A stretch of DNA of 14,786 nucleotides from CAVPHV01 sp964465915 (GCA_964465915.1 CAYXMJ010000063.1:1-14786); one strand, 5' to 3'. Counted from the stretch's first letter, positions 6,072 through 12,960 are shown. Numbers and translations are program-made. The notes: a model not told the origin generated them from the sequence alone.

Positions 6072-8309
6072 ATGAAGCGCACCGCCTCACCCACGGCGAT
6101 CCTTGCGGTCGTCGGGTTTGGCGTGTTCATCGCGGCGGATGACCTCACCGTCGTCTCCACCATGCTGCGGCCGATCATTGGTGACCTCGGCATTGTCCTC
6201 CCCGATGGATTGGACGACGCGGCGTGGATCGTCAACGCCTACCTCATCGCCTACGTGTCCGTGATGCCCTTCATGGGTCGCCTCAGCGACATCGTTGGGC
6301 GACGCAAGGTGTATATCGGGGCACTGGTCCTCTTCCTGATCGGCTCAATCATGATCCCGTTCACCTCGTCGATGGGGCCCTTCCTCTTCGGCCGGGTCTT
6401 GACCGCCATCGGGGGTGGTGCGCTGGTTCCGGTTGGGATGGCCGTGGTCGGAGACGCCTTCGCGGAGAAACGGCGCGCCCGGGCGCTGGGGACCCTCGGT
6501 GCCATCGATACTCTCGGCTGGGTGTGGGGTCCCCTCTATGGAGCGATGCTGGTGCGGTTCCTGTCGTGGAAGTGGCAGTTCTACACGAACATCCCGCTGG
6601 CGATCATAGGTATTGCAGCAGCCTGGTGGGCGCTCGCCGCATTCGACAAGCCGATGCGGCGCAGCAAGATCGACTGGGCGGGAGCAACCACCCTCACGAT
6701 CGCCCTCGTCGCCGTCAACCTTGCCCTACTCGGCAGCGCCGAAATCCAAAGCGTCACCGGACTCGAGGAACTGACCGGCGGCAGCGGTGACTGGCTCCGC
6801 TGGTTGTACCTCGTGGCTGCGGTCGCCGCGGTGGCCTTTGTCGTCATCGAACGCAGATCCGACGATCCACTCATCGACTTCAGTCTGTTCCGAGGTCGAA
6901 ACCTGACTGCGGCTGTGATCATCAACTTCCTCGTCGGCGCCGCGCTGGTCATCGCCATGGTCGACGTCCCCCTCTTCGTCAACATGGTCGAAGTCAACGT
7001 GGAGCGTTCGGCCGTCATCGCCGGGTGGGTCCTCAGTGCGCTGACCGCCGCCATGGCGGTCACATCGTATTTGGGCGGCCGTGTCACCGAACGCACCTGG
7101 TACCGGCCCCCGGTCCTGATCGGCCTCGCCGCGGCCGCAGCCGGGTTCCTGCTCATGGGAGCCGGCTGGACGGTCGACACCGCCTACTGGACGATGGCGT
7201 GGCAGCTAGCGCTGCTCGGCGCCGGGTTCGGGTTTGTCATCGCCCCGACCAGCGCCGCTGTGGTCGACGGTGCTCCGCCCGACCGACGCGGCACCGCAGC
7301 CAGCCTCGTCGTCGTGGTCCGCCTGATCGGGCTCAGCGTCGGGTTGTCTGGATTGACTGCCTGGGGGCTCTTCCGTTTCAACCAGTTCCGCCAGAACATC
7401 GACTTGCCGCCTCTCGACGATCCCGGCTACCGCGAAGCTCTGACCGCGGCCCAAGCCGAGGTCACTACCTCGGCGCTGGCAGAGACCTTCCTCGCCGCCG
7501 CGCTGGTGATCGGCATCGCCTTCGCCGTCGCCCTGATGATGCGCCGCACTCCGCCGGCCACAACCGACCTCGTACCGCCCGCTATCGCCACACCCGCCGC
7601 GGCCGACACCGTCACCCTGGAGTTGCCCGCAGAACAAGCACCACAAGGAGACCAGATGAAGGACTTCATCAACCGCAACGTCGTCGCCGTGCTCGGCACC
7701 CTCGGCGGGTTGGTGGTGCTGTCGCTGCTCTTGAATGTCGTGATGCTGGCGCGCGCCTCGAACGTGTCGAGTGACGTTGCCCAGAACACCGCCGACATCG
7801 AGCGGGTCGAGGCTGGTGCCGCCATCTTCGCCTCACAGGTGACCGGTCTCCAGACCCAGCTCGCCGACCTCGCTCCCACTGTGAGCGCAGGTCTCGACGA
7901 AGCCATCGTTGGCCTCGAGGCCTTCGCCAATTCGACGATCGACTTCACCGTCGACATCAACGAGACCATTCCGATCGACACCACGATCGACCTCAACCGC
8001 ACGCTGTCGGTTCCCATCAACGAGACCATCCCGCTCGAAGAGACCATCAACACGACGGTCACCGTGGCCGGGCCGTTCGGGATCGACATCCCGCTCGACA
8101 TCTCGATCCCCGTCGCCGTCGACGTGCCGATCGTGCTCGATGTCGACATTCCCGTCGACGAGCAGATCCCGATCACCACGGAGATCCCGATCGCGCTCAG
8201 CGTCCCGCTCTCGGTTGACGTGGCCGGGACCGAACTCGCTCGTCTGGCCGAGTCCCTCCAGGCCGGGCTTGCGTCGTTCAAGGCAGTGATGGCGGGCCTC
8301 GCCGGTTGA
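6072..8309 (+). CDS. P55-like MFS exporter (DHA2 type) with a C-terminal helix and beta-repeat extension
   Basis: A 745-residue protein. Residues 1-500 hold 14 predicted membrane segments, with motif A GRLSDIVGRRKVY (69-81) between helices 2 and 3. Acidic residues sit in helix 1 (D23/D24) and helix 5 (D146). From memory, mycobacterial P55 has functional acidic residues at similar positions. A Pro/Ala linker (500-528) leads to Met529, a further membrane helix (about 537-555), a coiled coil (560-605), and a 90-residue run of alternating hydrophobic and Pro residues (TIPIDTTIDLN, SVPINETIPLEETIN, IDIPLDISIPVAVDVPIVL). With 14 helices the MFS C-terminus is cytoplasmic, so the fifteenth helix would put the repeat region outside. 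It follows the lipoprotein stop by five bases, so the two form one operon. Export of lipid or drug is likely; the substrate is unknown. The extension is not part of normal P55. Confidence 0.88.
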   Translation: MKRTASPTAILAVVGFGVFIAADDLTVVSTMLRPIIGDLGIVLPDGLDDAAWIVNAYLIAYVSVMPFMGRLSDIVGRRKVYIGALVLFLIGSIMIPFTSSMGPFLFGRVLTAIGGGALVPVGMAVVGDAFAEKRRARALGTLGAIDTLGWVWGPLYGAMLVRFLSWKWQFYTNIPLAIIGIAAAWWALAAFDKPMRRSKIDWAGATTLTIALVAVNLALLGSAEIQSVTGLEELTGGSGDWLRWLYLVAAVAAVAFVVIERRSDDPLIDFSLFRGRNLTAAVIINFLVGAALVIAMVDVPLFVNMVEVNVERSAVIAGWVLSALTAAMAVTSYLGGRVTERTWYRPPVLIGLAAAAAGFLLMGAGWTVDTAYWTMAWQLALLGAGFGFVIAPTSAAVVDGAPPDRRGTAASLVVVVRLIGLSVGLSGLTAWGLFRFNQFRQNIDLPPLDDPGYREALTAAQAEVTTSALAETFLAAALVIGIAFAVALMMRRTPPATTDLVPPAIATPAAADTVTLELPAEQAPQGDQMKDFINRNVVAVLGTLGGLVVLSLLLNVVMLARASNVSSDVAQNTADIERVEAGAAIFASQVTGLQTQLADLAPTVSAGLDEAIVGLEAFANSTIDFTVDINETIPIDTTIDLNRTLSVPINETIPLEETINTTVTVAGPFGIDIPLDISIPVAVDVPIVLDVDIPVDEQIPITTEIPIALSVPLSVDVAGTELARLAESLQAGLASFKAVMAGLAG
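7645..7658 (+). promoter_or_regulatory. In-frame internal Shine-Dalgarno and ATG inside the MFS gene
   Basis: AAGGAG (7645-7650), five bases, then ATG (7656-7658) in the reading frame of the transporter. This is a stronger ribosome site than the one before the MFS gene itself. Starting here would make a separate 217-residue protein of membrane helix, coiled coil and beta repeats. It may be a relic of a formerly separate gene, or it may give two products from one frame. Confidence 0.6.
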
Positions 8310-8338
8310 CGGCGGATCGAGCAGAACTCGATCCGTTG
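8310..8338 (+). terminator. Hairpin terminator of the lipoprotein/MFS operon
   Basis: A perfect 9-bp stem, CGGATCGAG (8313-8321) with CTCGATCCG (8327-8335), around a CAGAA loop. It extends by two G-T pairs and one C-G pair to 8310 and 8338. It begins right after the MFS stop codon. The following run is TTGGT rather than a full U-tract, so it may need help from Rho or act as an mRNA stabiliser. The rest of the 250-bp gap to the next gene (8339-8559) shows no gene or clear promoter; a GATACT hexamer lies at about 8526-8531. Confidence 0.65.
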
Positions 8339-8559
8339 GTCGAGCGGCCGCGCCCGCATGGACACTCCCCGTCGGCGCCTCCTCGCACCACCGGCAACAC
8401 ATTCACCGGACCACCCGTCGGCCTCTCTTTGCTGCCGACCGCTACGGCCGCCGATTTGGCTGGGCCGTCGACTGCTGCCCACCGCCCCCTGACACCGTGG
8501 CGGCACGAGGCGGTTGAGAATCCGCGATACTTGGGGCACCCCGGACGAGGAGGCACCGC

Positions 8560-9009
8560 ATGGCAAACACCGAAGCTCTGGATGCGGCACGGAACAGACG
8601 CAGGGCACTTCACACCGCGATGGTCGAAGTGGAGAACGCTGCCCAGGCCCCGACCAGGTCACAGACTTGGCGCGCCATGTTGTTCGCGGCACTCGATGAT
8701 CTCTCGATAGCCCTCGAAGACCACATCGCCACTGTGGAGGCGCCCGGCGGCATCATCGACCGCGTTGTTGCCGACGCCCCTCGCCTCGACGTGGCCGGGC
8801 GACGTCTCAGCGAAGACCACGAACCGCTGCGCGAGCAGGTCGCCGTCGCCATCAACGCGGTGCGGGCGGCAGATTCGCCGCCCCGCGATGAAGACGTCGA
8901 AACGATCCATCAGATCATCCTGGAGTTGGTGGGAGCCTTGTCGCGCCACCGGCAGCGTGGCTCAGACTTCGTATGGGAAGCCTACGACGTCGACATCGGC
9001 GGCCACTGA
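8560..9009 (+). CDS. Helical protein, divergent hemerythrin-like
   Basis: A 149-residue all-helical protein with a strong ribosome site (GAGGAGG, 8547-8553). The spacing of possible metal ligands recalls hemerythrin HHE domains, which bind two irons in a four-helix bundle: H55 and E60 (LEDHIATVE), H87 (SEDHEPLRE), H117, H130, then D136 or E140 (RGSDFVWEAYDVDIGG). The APGGIIDRVVADAPRL and WEAYDVDIGG segments look like conserved turns of an actinobacterial subfamily. One or more classic HHE positions seem altered, so metal binding is uncertain. No signal peptide. It ends seven bases from the stop of the DMT gene on the other strand. It could instead be an unrelated four-helix protein. Confidence 0.6.
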   Translation: MANTEALDAARNRRRALHTAMVEVENAAQAPTRSQTWRAMLFAALDDLSIALEDHIATVEAPGGIIDRVVADAPRLDVAGRRLSEDHEPLREQVAVAINAVRAADSPPRDEDVETIHQIILELVGALSRHRQRGSDFVWEAYDVDIGGH

Positions 9010-9016
9010 CCGCGCC

Positions 9017-9916
9017 TCAGGCTTCGCGCCGCGACGCCAACAACGCTCCGATGATCACCAGACCGACCCCGATCAGAGCGATGGCCGTCACCTGATCATC
9101 CCGGAAGACGACGCCGAGAATGAGCGCCACCACAGGGATGACGTAGGTGATGAACGACGACCTGGTCGACCCAACCCGGCCGACGAGACTTCCCATGATC
9201 ACAAAGGCGAGGCCCGTGCCGAGCACGCCCGCCGCCGCCACAGCGAGAAACGAATCCCATGCGAAGCTTGAAGCCGGGATGGCCGCCAGGCCAAAGGGAG
9301 CCGTCCAGATCGTGGCCAACGCCAGCATCCTGGACATCACCGGAAGCGACCCGTATCGCTGTTGGATCGGTGCAGCGAGGTTGACCGAGATTCCGTAGCA
9401 CAACGTCGCGATCAGGACCAGGATGACGCCGAGCGCCTGGGTCTCGCCCTCTCCGATGGATGGCAGGCTGATCGCAACCACGCCGGCAAAGCCGACGACG
9501 AGGCCGAGGAGTTGGGCACCCCGCGGCAGTCTCCGCAGCAGAATCGCGGCTATCGCGGCGGCGAAGATCGGCATCGCCCCGTTCAGCATTCCGGCAACCG
9601 CCGAGTTGATCCATTGCTGGGCGATGGGAAACAGCGTGAAGGGGATCGCCACCCACAGAAAGCTGAGCACGATCAACCGCGGCCAGTCGTAGCGGTCGAC
9701 CGGGGCGCGAGCGGCCGGAAACAGAATCAAGACTCCGGCGCCCAGTGCCACCCGCAGCCACGTGATCAGCCCCGGCCCAAAGGCGTCGAGGCCAATGGCG
9801 ATGAACAGGAACGAGGAGCCCCAAACGATCCCGATCGACCAGAACAGCAACCAATCGGCAGGGGTGAACGCCTCTTGGTTCGTACCGGTGGAGGTGGAGA
9901 GGATGCGGCCGCTCAT
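9017..9916 (-). CDS. EamA/DMT-family membrane transporter
   Basis: A 299-residue protein with ten predicted membrane helices in two EamA repeats. The first has WLLFWSIGIVWGSSFLFIAIG with the typical W-G-S-F signature, and LITWLRVALGAGVLIL. The second has GVILVLIATLCYGISVNLA and ends SSFITYVIPVVALILGVVF then ALIGVGLVIIGALLASRR, the usual closing helices of the 10-TMS drug/metabolite exporters. Such proteins export amino acids, nucleosides or other metabolites; the substrate cannot be told here. The start ATG has GAAGGGA a few bases before it. The gene may be transcribed with the small membrane protein upstream (108-bp gap) or from a structured leader within that gap. Confidence 0.92.
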   Translation of the reverse strand: MSGRILSTSTGTNQEAFTPADWLLFWSIGIVWGSSFLFIAIGLDAFGPGLITWLRVALGAGVLILFPAARAPVDRYDWPRLIVLSFLWVAIPFTLFPIAQQWINSAVAGMLNGAMPIFAAAIAAILLRRLPRGAQLLGLVVGFAGVVAISLPSIGEGETQALGVILVLIATLCYGISVNLAAPIQQRYGSLPVMSRMLALATIWTAPFGLAAIPASSFAWDSFLAVAAAGVLGTGLAFVIMGSLVGRVGSTRSSFITYVIPVVALILGVVFRDDQVTAIALIGVGLVIIGALLASRREA

Positions 9917-9974
9917 GAGAATCCCTTCGCGGTCGGAAGAACGTCACCGGGAAGAACCCCCGTCGGTGCGCATT

Positions 9975-10001
9975 GGTTGCCTGGCCGACGCAACCTGTCG
10001 G
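9975..10001 (-). promoter_or_regulatory. Two mutually exclusive hairpins upstream of the DMT gene
   Basis: Stem A pairs 9975-9980 (GGTTGC on the plus strand) with 9990-9995 (GCAACC). Stem B pairs 9985-9989 (CCGAC) with 9997-10001 (GTCGG). They overlap, so only one can form. This lies about 60-85 bases before the DMT start. It could be a small attenuator or a chance overlap; no known riboswitch motif was recognised. Confidence 0.3.
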
Positions 10002-10024
10002 CAACGACGACCCCGGCCGGTTGG

Positions 10025-10414
10025 CTACCCGTCGTCGGAGGTGGCCTCTTCTTGAGCGGGAGCCGCCTCCACCGCGGCAACGCCGGTGGCCTCGGTCGGA
10101 GGGCCACCCTTGCCGAAGCGATCTAGCACCTGCTGCTTCGAGCCGGGCCAACCGGGAATCATGTCGTCGATCTTGTCGCCAAGCGTCGCCGCGGCCACAA
10201 ACCCGGCCACGAGCGCCACGAGCCGGGACCGCTTGCCGAAGATGAGGCCGACGAGAGCTGCCAGACCGGCGGTGGCGAGCGGCGCACCGATGATCAGCGC
10301 CTGCGGCTCCTGATCGGCCGTCTGGGCCCTCTTGATGGCCATCGTCTGGTGAAGCACATACCCAGCGGTCGTGCCGGCGAGTGCGGTGCCGATGGTGGCG
10401 AAAAGACGTTTCAT
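10025..10414 (-). CDS. Small membrane protein, function unknown
   Basis: A 129-residue protein. Longer upstream starts in the same frame exist, but the coding character begins at MKRLFATIG. Two hydrophobic segments or hairpins (FATIGTALAGTTAGYVL, 5-21; ALIIGAPLATAGLAALVGLIFG, 39-60) and a third (LVALVAGFVAAATLG, 65-79) are followed by an acidic, Ala/Pro-rich tail with DKIDDMIPGWPGSKQQVLDRFG. No family is recognised. The TAGGAT hexamer on this strand lies eight bases before the ATG. AGGA within it could also serve as a weak ribosome site, and an ATG two codons earlier (10420) is less likely. It is divergent to the YwiC-like gene and upstream of the DMT gene on the same strand. Confidence 0.68.
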   Translation of the reverse strand: MKRLFATIGTALAGTTAGYVLHQTMAIKRAQTADQEPQALIIGAPLATAGLAALVGLIFGKRSRLVALVAGFVAAATLGDKIDDMIPGWPGSKQQVLDRFGKGGPPTEATGVAAVEAAPAQEEATSDDG

Positions 10415-10422
10415 ACCCATTG

Positions 10423-10428
10423 ATCCTA
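10423..10428 (-). promoter_or_regulatory. -10 hexamer TAGGAT for the small membrane protein
   Basis: On the minus strand TAGGAT is followed by eight bases and then ATG (10414). This fits a leaderless start, although AGGA in the hexamer may also act as a weak ribosome site. Confidence 0.45.
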
Positions 10429-10485
10429 GATGGTTCCGTGATCCCCATGGGCCTGGCGGCAGAATGCGGACGGCGGGGCTCATCG

Positions 10486-10491
10486 TAAGCT
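10486..10491 (+). promoter_or_regulatory. -10 hexamer TAAGCT for a leaderless GTG start
   Basis: TAAGCT, eight bases, then GTG at 10500. No ribosome site precedes the GTG. This supports the short form of the YwiC-like protein over longer in-frame ORFs. Confidence 0.5.
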
Positions 10492-10499
10492 GGTGTCCC

Positions 10500-11288
10500 G
10501 TGACCGCTTCCGATGCCACCACACTTCGCTCCGTCGCGCTCCCCGCCGAACACGGTGGCTGGAGTCTCACCCTCGAGCCTGTGGTGCTCGGTCTGCTGGT
10601 GACTCCGTCGCTCGCAGGTGCAGCCCTTGGTGGAGTCGCCCTGCTCGGGTTCCTGGCGCGCACCCCGCTGAAGACCTACTTCGTCGACCGCTACCGGGGT
10701 CGTCACCTCCCGCGGACGACGCTGGCCGGCCGGGTTGGCGCCGTCGAACTCGTCCTTCTCGTTGGGCTGCTCGTCGCGGCGACCGCCACCGGATCGGCCC
10801 GCTTCTGGATCCCGCTGCTGATTGCTGCTCCGCTCATCGCAGTCGAGATCTGGTTCGACGTACGCAGCCTGAGCCGGCGTCTGATCCCAGAGCTCTCCGG
10901 TACGATCGGTGTCGCCTCGATGGCGGCGGCCATCCCGCTGGCCGGCGGAGACACCGCCCTTGTGGCGGCCGGGCTGTGGTGCGTGGCGGCCGCGAGAGCC
11001 GTCGCCACCATCCCCTTCGTTCGCCTCCAACTGCGCCGCGCCAAGGACCAGGCCCACAACCAGCGCACCAGCGATGCCGCCCAGGCCGTGGCGGTCGGAG
11101 CCGCCGCCGTCGGATGGGCACTCGACGCGGTCCCCACGGCGGGCCTGGCTGCCATCTTGGGCCTCGCCGCCGTCCACACCTGGCTGGCGCGCCGCCCTCC
11201 CCCGGCGACCCCGATGCTCGGCGCCCAAGAGGTCGTCTTCGGTCTCACCGTTGTGCTCGCCACCGCCCTCGGCGCCTTGGCCCCGTAG
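10500..11288 (+). CDS. YwiC-like integral membrane protein
   Basis: A 262-residue membrane protein. The first conserved block is LPAEHGGWSLTLEPVVLGLL (residues about 14-33), matching the E-H-G-x-W signature of YwiC-like proteins. It is followed by a short basic loop (LKTYFVDRYRGRHLPR) and seven or so further hydrophobic segments, among them ELVLLVGLLVAATA, FWIPLLIAAPLIAVEIWFD and AGLAAILGLAAVHTWL. A polar patch RLQLRRAKDQAHN lies in a loop. In Bacillus YwiC is a membrane protein of unknown function; some members have been compared with the UbiA prenyltransferase fold. The GTG start (V-T-A-S-D) is favoured over an upstream ATG because the extra N-terminus is not protein-like and the -10 hexamer sits eight bases before. 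Confidence 0.82.
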   Translation: MTASDATTLRSVALPAEHGGWSLTLEPVVLGLLVTPSLAGAALGGVALLGFLARTPLKTYFVDRYRGRHLPRTTLAGRVGAVELVLLVGLLVAATATGSARFWIPLLIAAPLIAVEIWFDVRSLSRRLIPELSGTIGVASMAAAIPLAGGDTALVAAGLWCVAAARAVATIPFVRLQLRRAKDQAHNQRTSDAAQAVAVGAAAVGWALDAVPTAGLAAILGLAAVHTWLARRPPPATPMLGAQEVVFGLTVVLATALGALAP

Positions 11289-11291
11289 GTC

Positions 11292-11367
11292 TCAGACGAC
11301 GTCGAACTCGTTGCCCCCGGGGTCGGCCATTGCCCCCAGGCGCTCGTCGCAGCGAGGTGCGTCGAGC
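11292..11367 (-). pseudogene. 3' remnant of a VOC/glyoxalase gene
   Basis: The minus strand encodes R-L-G-A-M-A-D-P-G-G-N-E-F-D-V-V followed by TGA (11294-11292). The ADPxGNEF block and the end just after it are typical of the C-terminus of VOC (glyoxalase/bleomycin resistance) proteins. Only about 25 codons remain. The frame lacks the rest of the domain and starts beside the stop codon of the GNAT gene (11368-11370). It is probably the last piece of a deleted gene and does not encode a working protein. Confidence 0.6.
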
Positions 11368-11826
11368 CTACGTTTGTGGGGCAAGCTCCAGTCGCATTTC
11401 GTTCTCACCGTCGTCGTTGGTGGTGCCTTGATCAACGAAGCCGAGCGAGTCGTAGAGACTGCGGGCGATCCTGTTCGCCGGGTCACATGCGATCCTCATC
11501 CCCTGAGCCCCAGCCGAGGCGGCGAGCTCGATGGCCCCCACCATGCCGGCGCGACCCAAGCCCCGGCCCTGGTAGCGCGCATCGATGAGGTAGTCCCAAA
11601 CCAAATAGTCGCCGGCCCAAGCGCCGCTAGGAATCAGTTGCCCCATCATGAAACCGACGAGCGTCCCAGAGTCGAGGACGCCCAGCGGCACGGCTCCGGG
11701 GTAGCGCTCGGCTTCGGCCAGCGAAACCATCACCGGAACGACCAGTTGCTCCTGGATCGGAAGCACTCGGAGCGCCCGAGCGGAATCCATCTCATGAGCC
11801 TCCAGCGGGCGGACGACAAGGGCCAT
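11368..11826 (-). CDS. GNAT acetyltransferase, BltD/PaiA-like (diamine or polyamine type)
   Basis: A 152-residue protein from MALVVRPLEAHEM. Longer in-frame starts add an Arg/Ser-rich N-terminus without a ribosome site. The order LRVLPIQEQLVVPVMVSLAEA, GVLDSGTLVGFMMGQ, VWDYLIDARYQGRGLGRAGM, RIACDPANRIARSLYDSLGF follows the BltD/PaiA group of spermine/diamine acetyltransferases. QGRGLG (about residues 93-98) is the acetyl-CoA binding loop. Members acetylate polyamines or other primary amines in the cytoplasm. The substrate is inferred only from the group. The gene is divergent from the alkC-like gene and uses the overlapping -10 element. A VOC remnant lies right behind its stop codon. Confidence 0.84.
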   Translation of the reverse strand: MALVVRPLEAHEMDSARALRVLPIQEQLVVPVMVSLAEAERYPGAVPLGVLDSGTLVGFMMGQLIPSGAWAGDYLVWDYLIDARYQGRGLGRAGMVGAIELAASAGAQGMRIACDPANRIARSLYDSLGFVDQGTTNDDGENEMRLELAPQT

Positions 11827-11833
11827 GGTCACC

Positions 11834-11843
11834 AGCGTAGGCT
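11834..11843. promoter_or_regulatory. Overlapping divergent -10 elements sharing one TA step
   Basis: The ten bases AGCGTAGGCT contain TAGGCT on the plus strand (11838-11843) and TACGCT on the minus strand (11839-11834). The central TA (11838-11839) is the first dinucleotide of both hexamers. The plus ATG (11852) follows after eight bases and the minus ATG (11826) after seven, neither with a Shine-Dalgarno. A single opened region could thus fire either way and make two leaderless mRNAs. Confidence 0.6.
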
Positions 11844-11851
11844 TCATGGGT

Positions 11852-12955
11852 ATGAGTGACGAGCCCTTCCTCGTCAAGAACTTCTTCGACACGACCACCG
11901 TCGGCGTTCTGGCCGATGGTGTGGCCGCCGAGTTTCCGCGATTCGATCGGGACGGCTTCACGGCCGGCGTGTTCGACGCCCAATGGTCGGACCGCGAGTT
12001 CAAGGAACGCCTCCGCCACGTCACCGTGGTGCTGGCCGCTCACCTCCCCGGCGCATACCCGGATGCCGTTGCGGTCCTGCGGTCGGCCAACCACCACTTC
12101 GCAGCCGCCGGGCTCGCCGCCCTGGTGTGCTCAGACTTCGTCGAGGCGTATGGGCTCGACGACTACGACACCTCGATCCCGGCACTCGGGGAGTTCACCA
12201 CGGTCATGTCGGCCGAGTTCGCCGTCCGCCCCTTCATCCTCCGCTACCCGGAGCGCATGTACCCCCAGCTCATGGAATGGGCGCACAGCGCCGACCCGGC
12301 GGTGCGACGTCTGGCCAGTGAGGGGAGCCGGCCCCGTTTGCCCTGGGCCATGGCGCTGCCGCCGCTCAAGGCGGACCCCTCGCCAGTGCTGCCCATCCTC
12401 GCCGCGCTGCGGCACGACCCCTCCGAAGATGTCAGGCGCAGCGTCGCCAACCATCTCAACGACATCGCCAAGGACCATCCCGACGTCGTCATCAACACGC
12501 TGACGGAGTGGCAAGACGGATCGCCCGAGGTCGACGGCATCACTCGGCACGGGCTCCGAACACTGTTGAAACAGGGCGACCCCGACGCGCTGGCGTTGCT
12601 CGGCTACCGATCAAACCCGGCTGTACGAGTTCACGACTTGCGTCTCGAACCCGCAGAGGTTGCCATCGGTGGTTGGACCCGCCTCCAATTCGCCATCAGC
12701 TCGACGGGTCATGAACCGCAACGGGTCATGGTCGATCTCGTGGTCTACTTCCAGAAGGCCAAGGGACAGCTTCTGCCCAAGGTCTTCAAACTCAAGACCG
12801 CGGAGCTTGCCCCTGCCCAGACCATCGAGCTCTCGAGGAAGCTTGCCTTTGCGCACCTCTCGACCCGGACCATCTACCCCGGGCCACACGCCGTCGAGGT
12901 CCAGGTCAACGGATCACGGCTCGGACGGATAGATTTTGACGTCGCACCGGCCTAG
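11852..12955 (+). CDS. alkC: AlkC-type DNA alkylation repair protein with C-terminal Ig-like domain
   Basis: A 367-residue protein starting at MSDEPFLVKNFFD. The N-terminal 255 residues form HEAT-like helical pairs. They carry the AlkC signatures SAEFAVRPFI (120-129) and VRRLASEGSRPRLPWA (151-166), with later helices PVLPILAALRHDPSEDVRRSVANHLNDIAKDHP. AlkC proteins remove 3-methyladenine and related bases from alkylated DNA. From about residue 258 the chain becomes beta-rich (VHDLRLEPAEVAIGG, LQFAISSTG, VMVDLVVYFQK, HAVEVQVNG) and looks like the Ig-like domain known from AlkC but absent from AlkD. An ATG at 11825 in the same frame would add nine residues and overlap the GNAT start; the leaderless ATG at 11852 is preferred. 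The gene symbol is by family match. Confidence 0.87.
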   Translation: MSDEPFLVKNFFDTTTVGVLADGVAAEFPRFDRDGFTAGVFDAQWSDREFKERLRHVTVVLAAHLPGAYPDAVAVLRSANHHFAAAGLAALVCSDFVEAYGLDDYDTSIPALGEFTTVMSAEFAVRPFILRYPERMYPQLMEWAHSADPAVRRLASEGSRPRLPWAMALPPLKADPSPVLPILAALRHDPSEDVRRSVANHLNDIAKDHPDVVINTLTEWQDGSPEVDGITRHGLRTLLKQGDPDALALLGYRSNPAVRVHDLRLEPAEVAIGGWTRLQFAISSTGHEPQRVMVDLVVYFQKAKGQLLPKVFKLKTAELAPAQTIELSRKLAFAHLSTRTIYPGPHAVEVQVNGSRLGRIDFDVAPA

Positions 12956-12960
12956 AAGGG

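Noticed and set aside
7427..8692. A 421-codon minus-strand frame opposite the transporter extension
   Set aside because: Ser/Thr/Arg-rich mirror of the repeat region. The plus-strand frame has membrane helices and a ribosome site.
8306..8710. Plus-strand frame overlapping the operon end and the hemerythrin-like gene
   Set aside because: It spans the terminator hairpin, has no ribosome site, and its sequence is low in complexity (Pro/Thr/Arg).
9096..11228. A 710-codon minus-strand frame running across three genes
   Set aside because: The translation is Arg/Gly/His-rich with no domain. It covers the DMT, small membrane and YwiC-like genes in other frames, so it is a GC-rich shadow.
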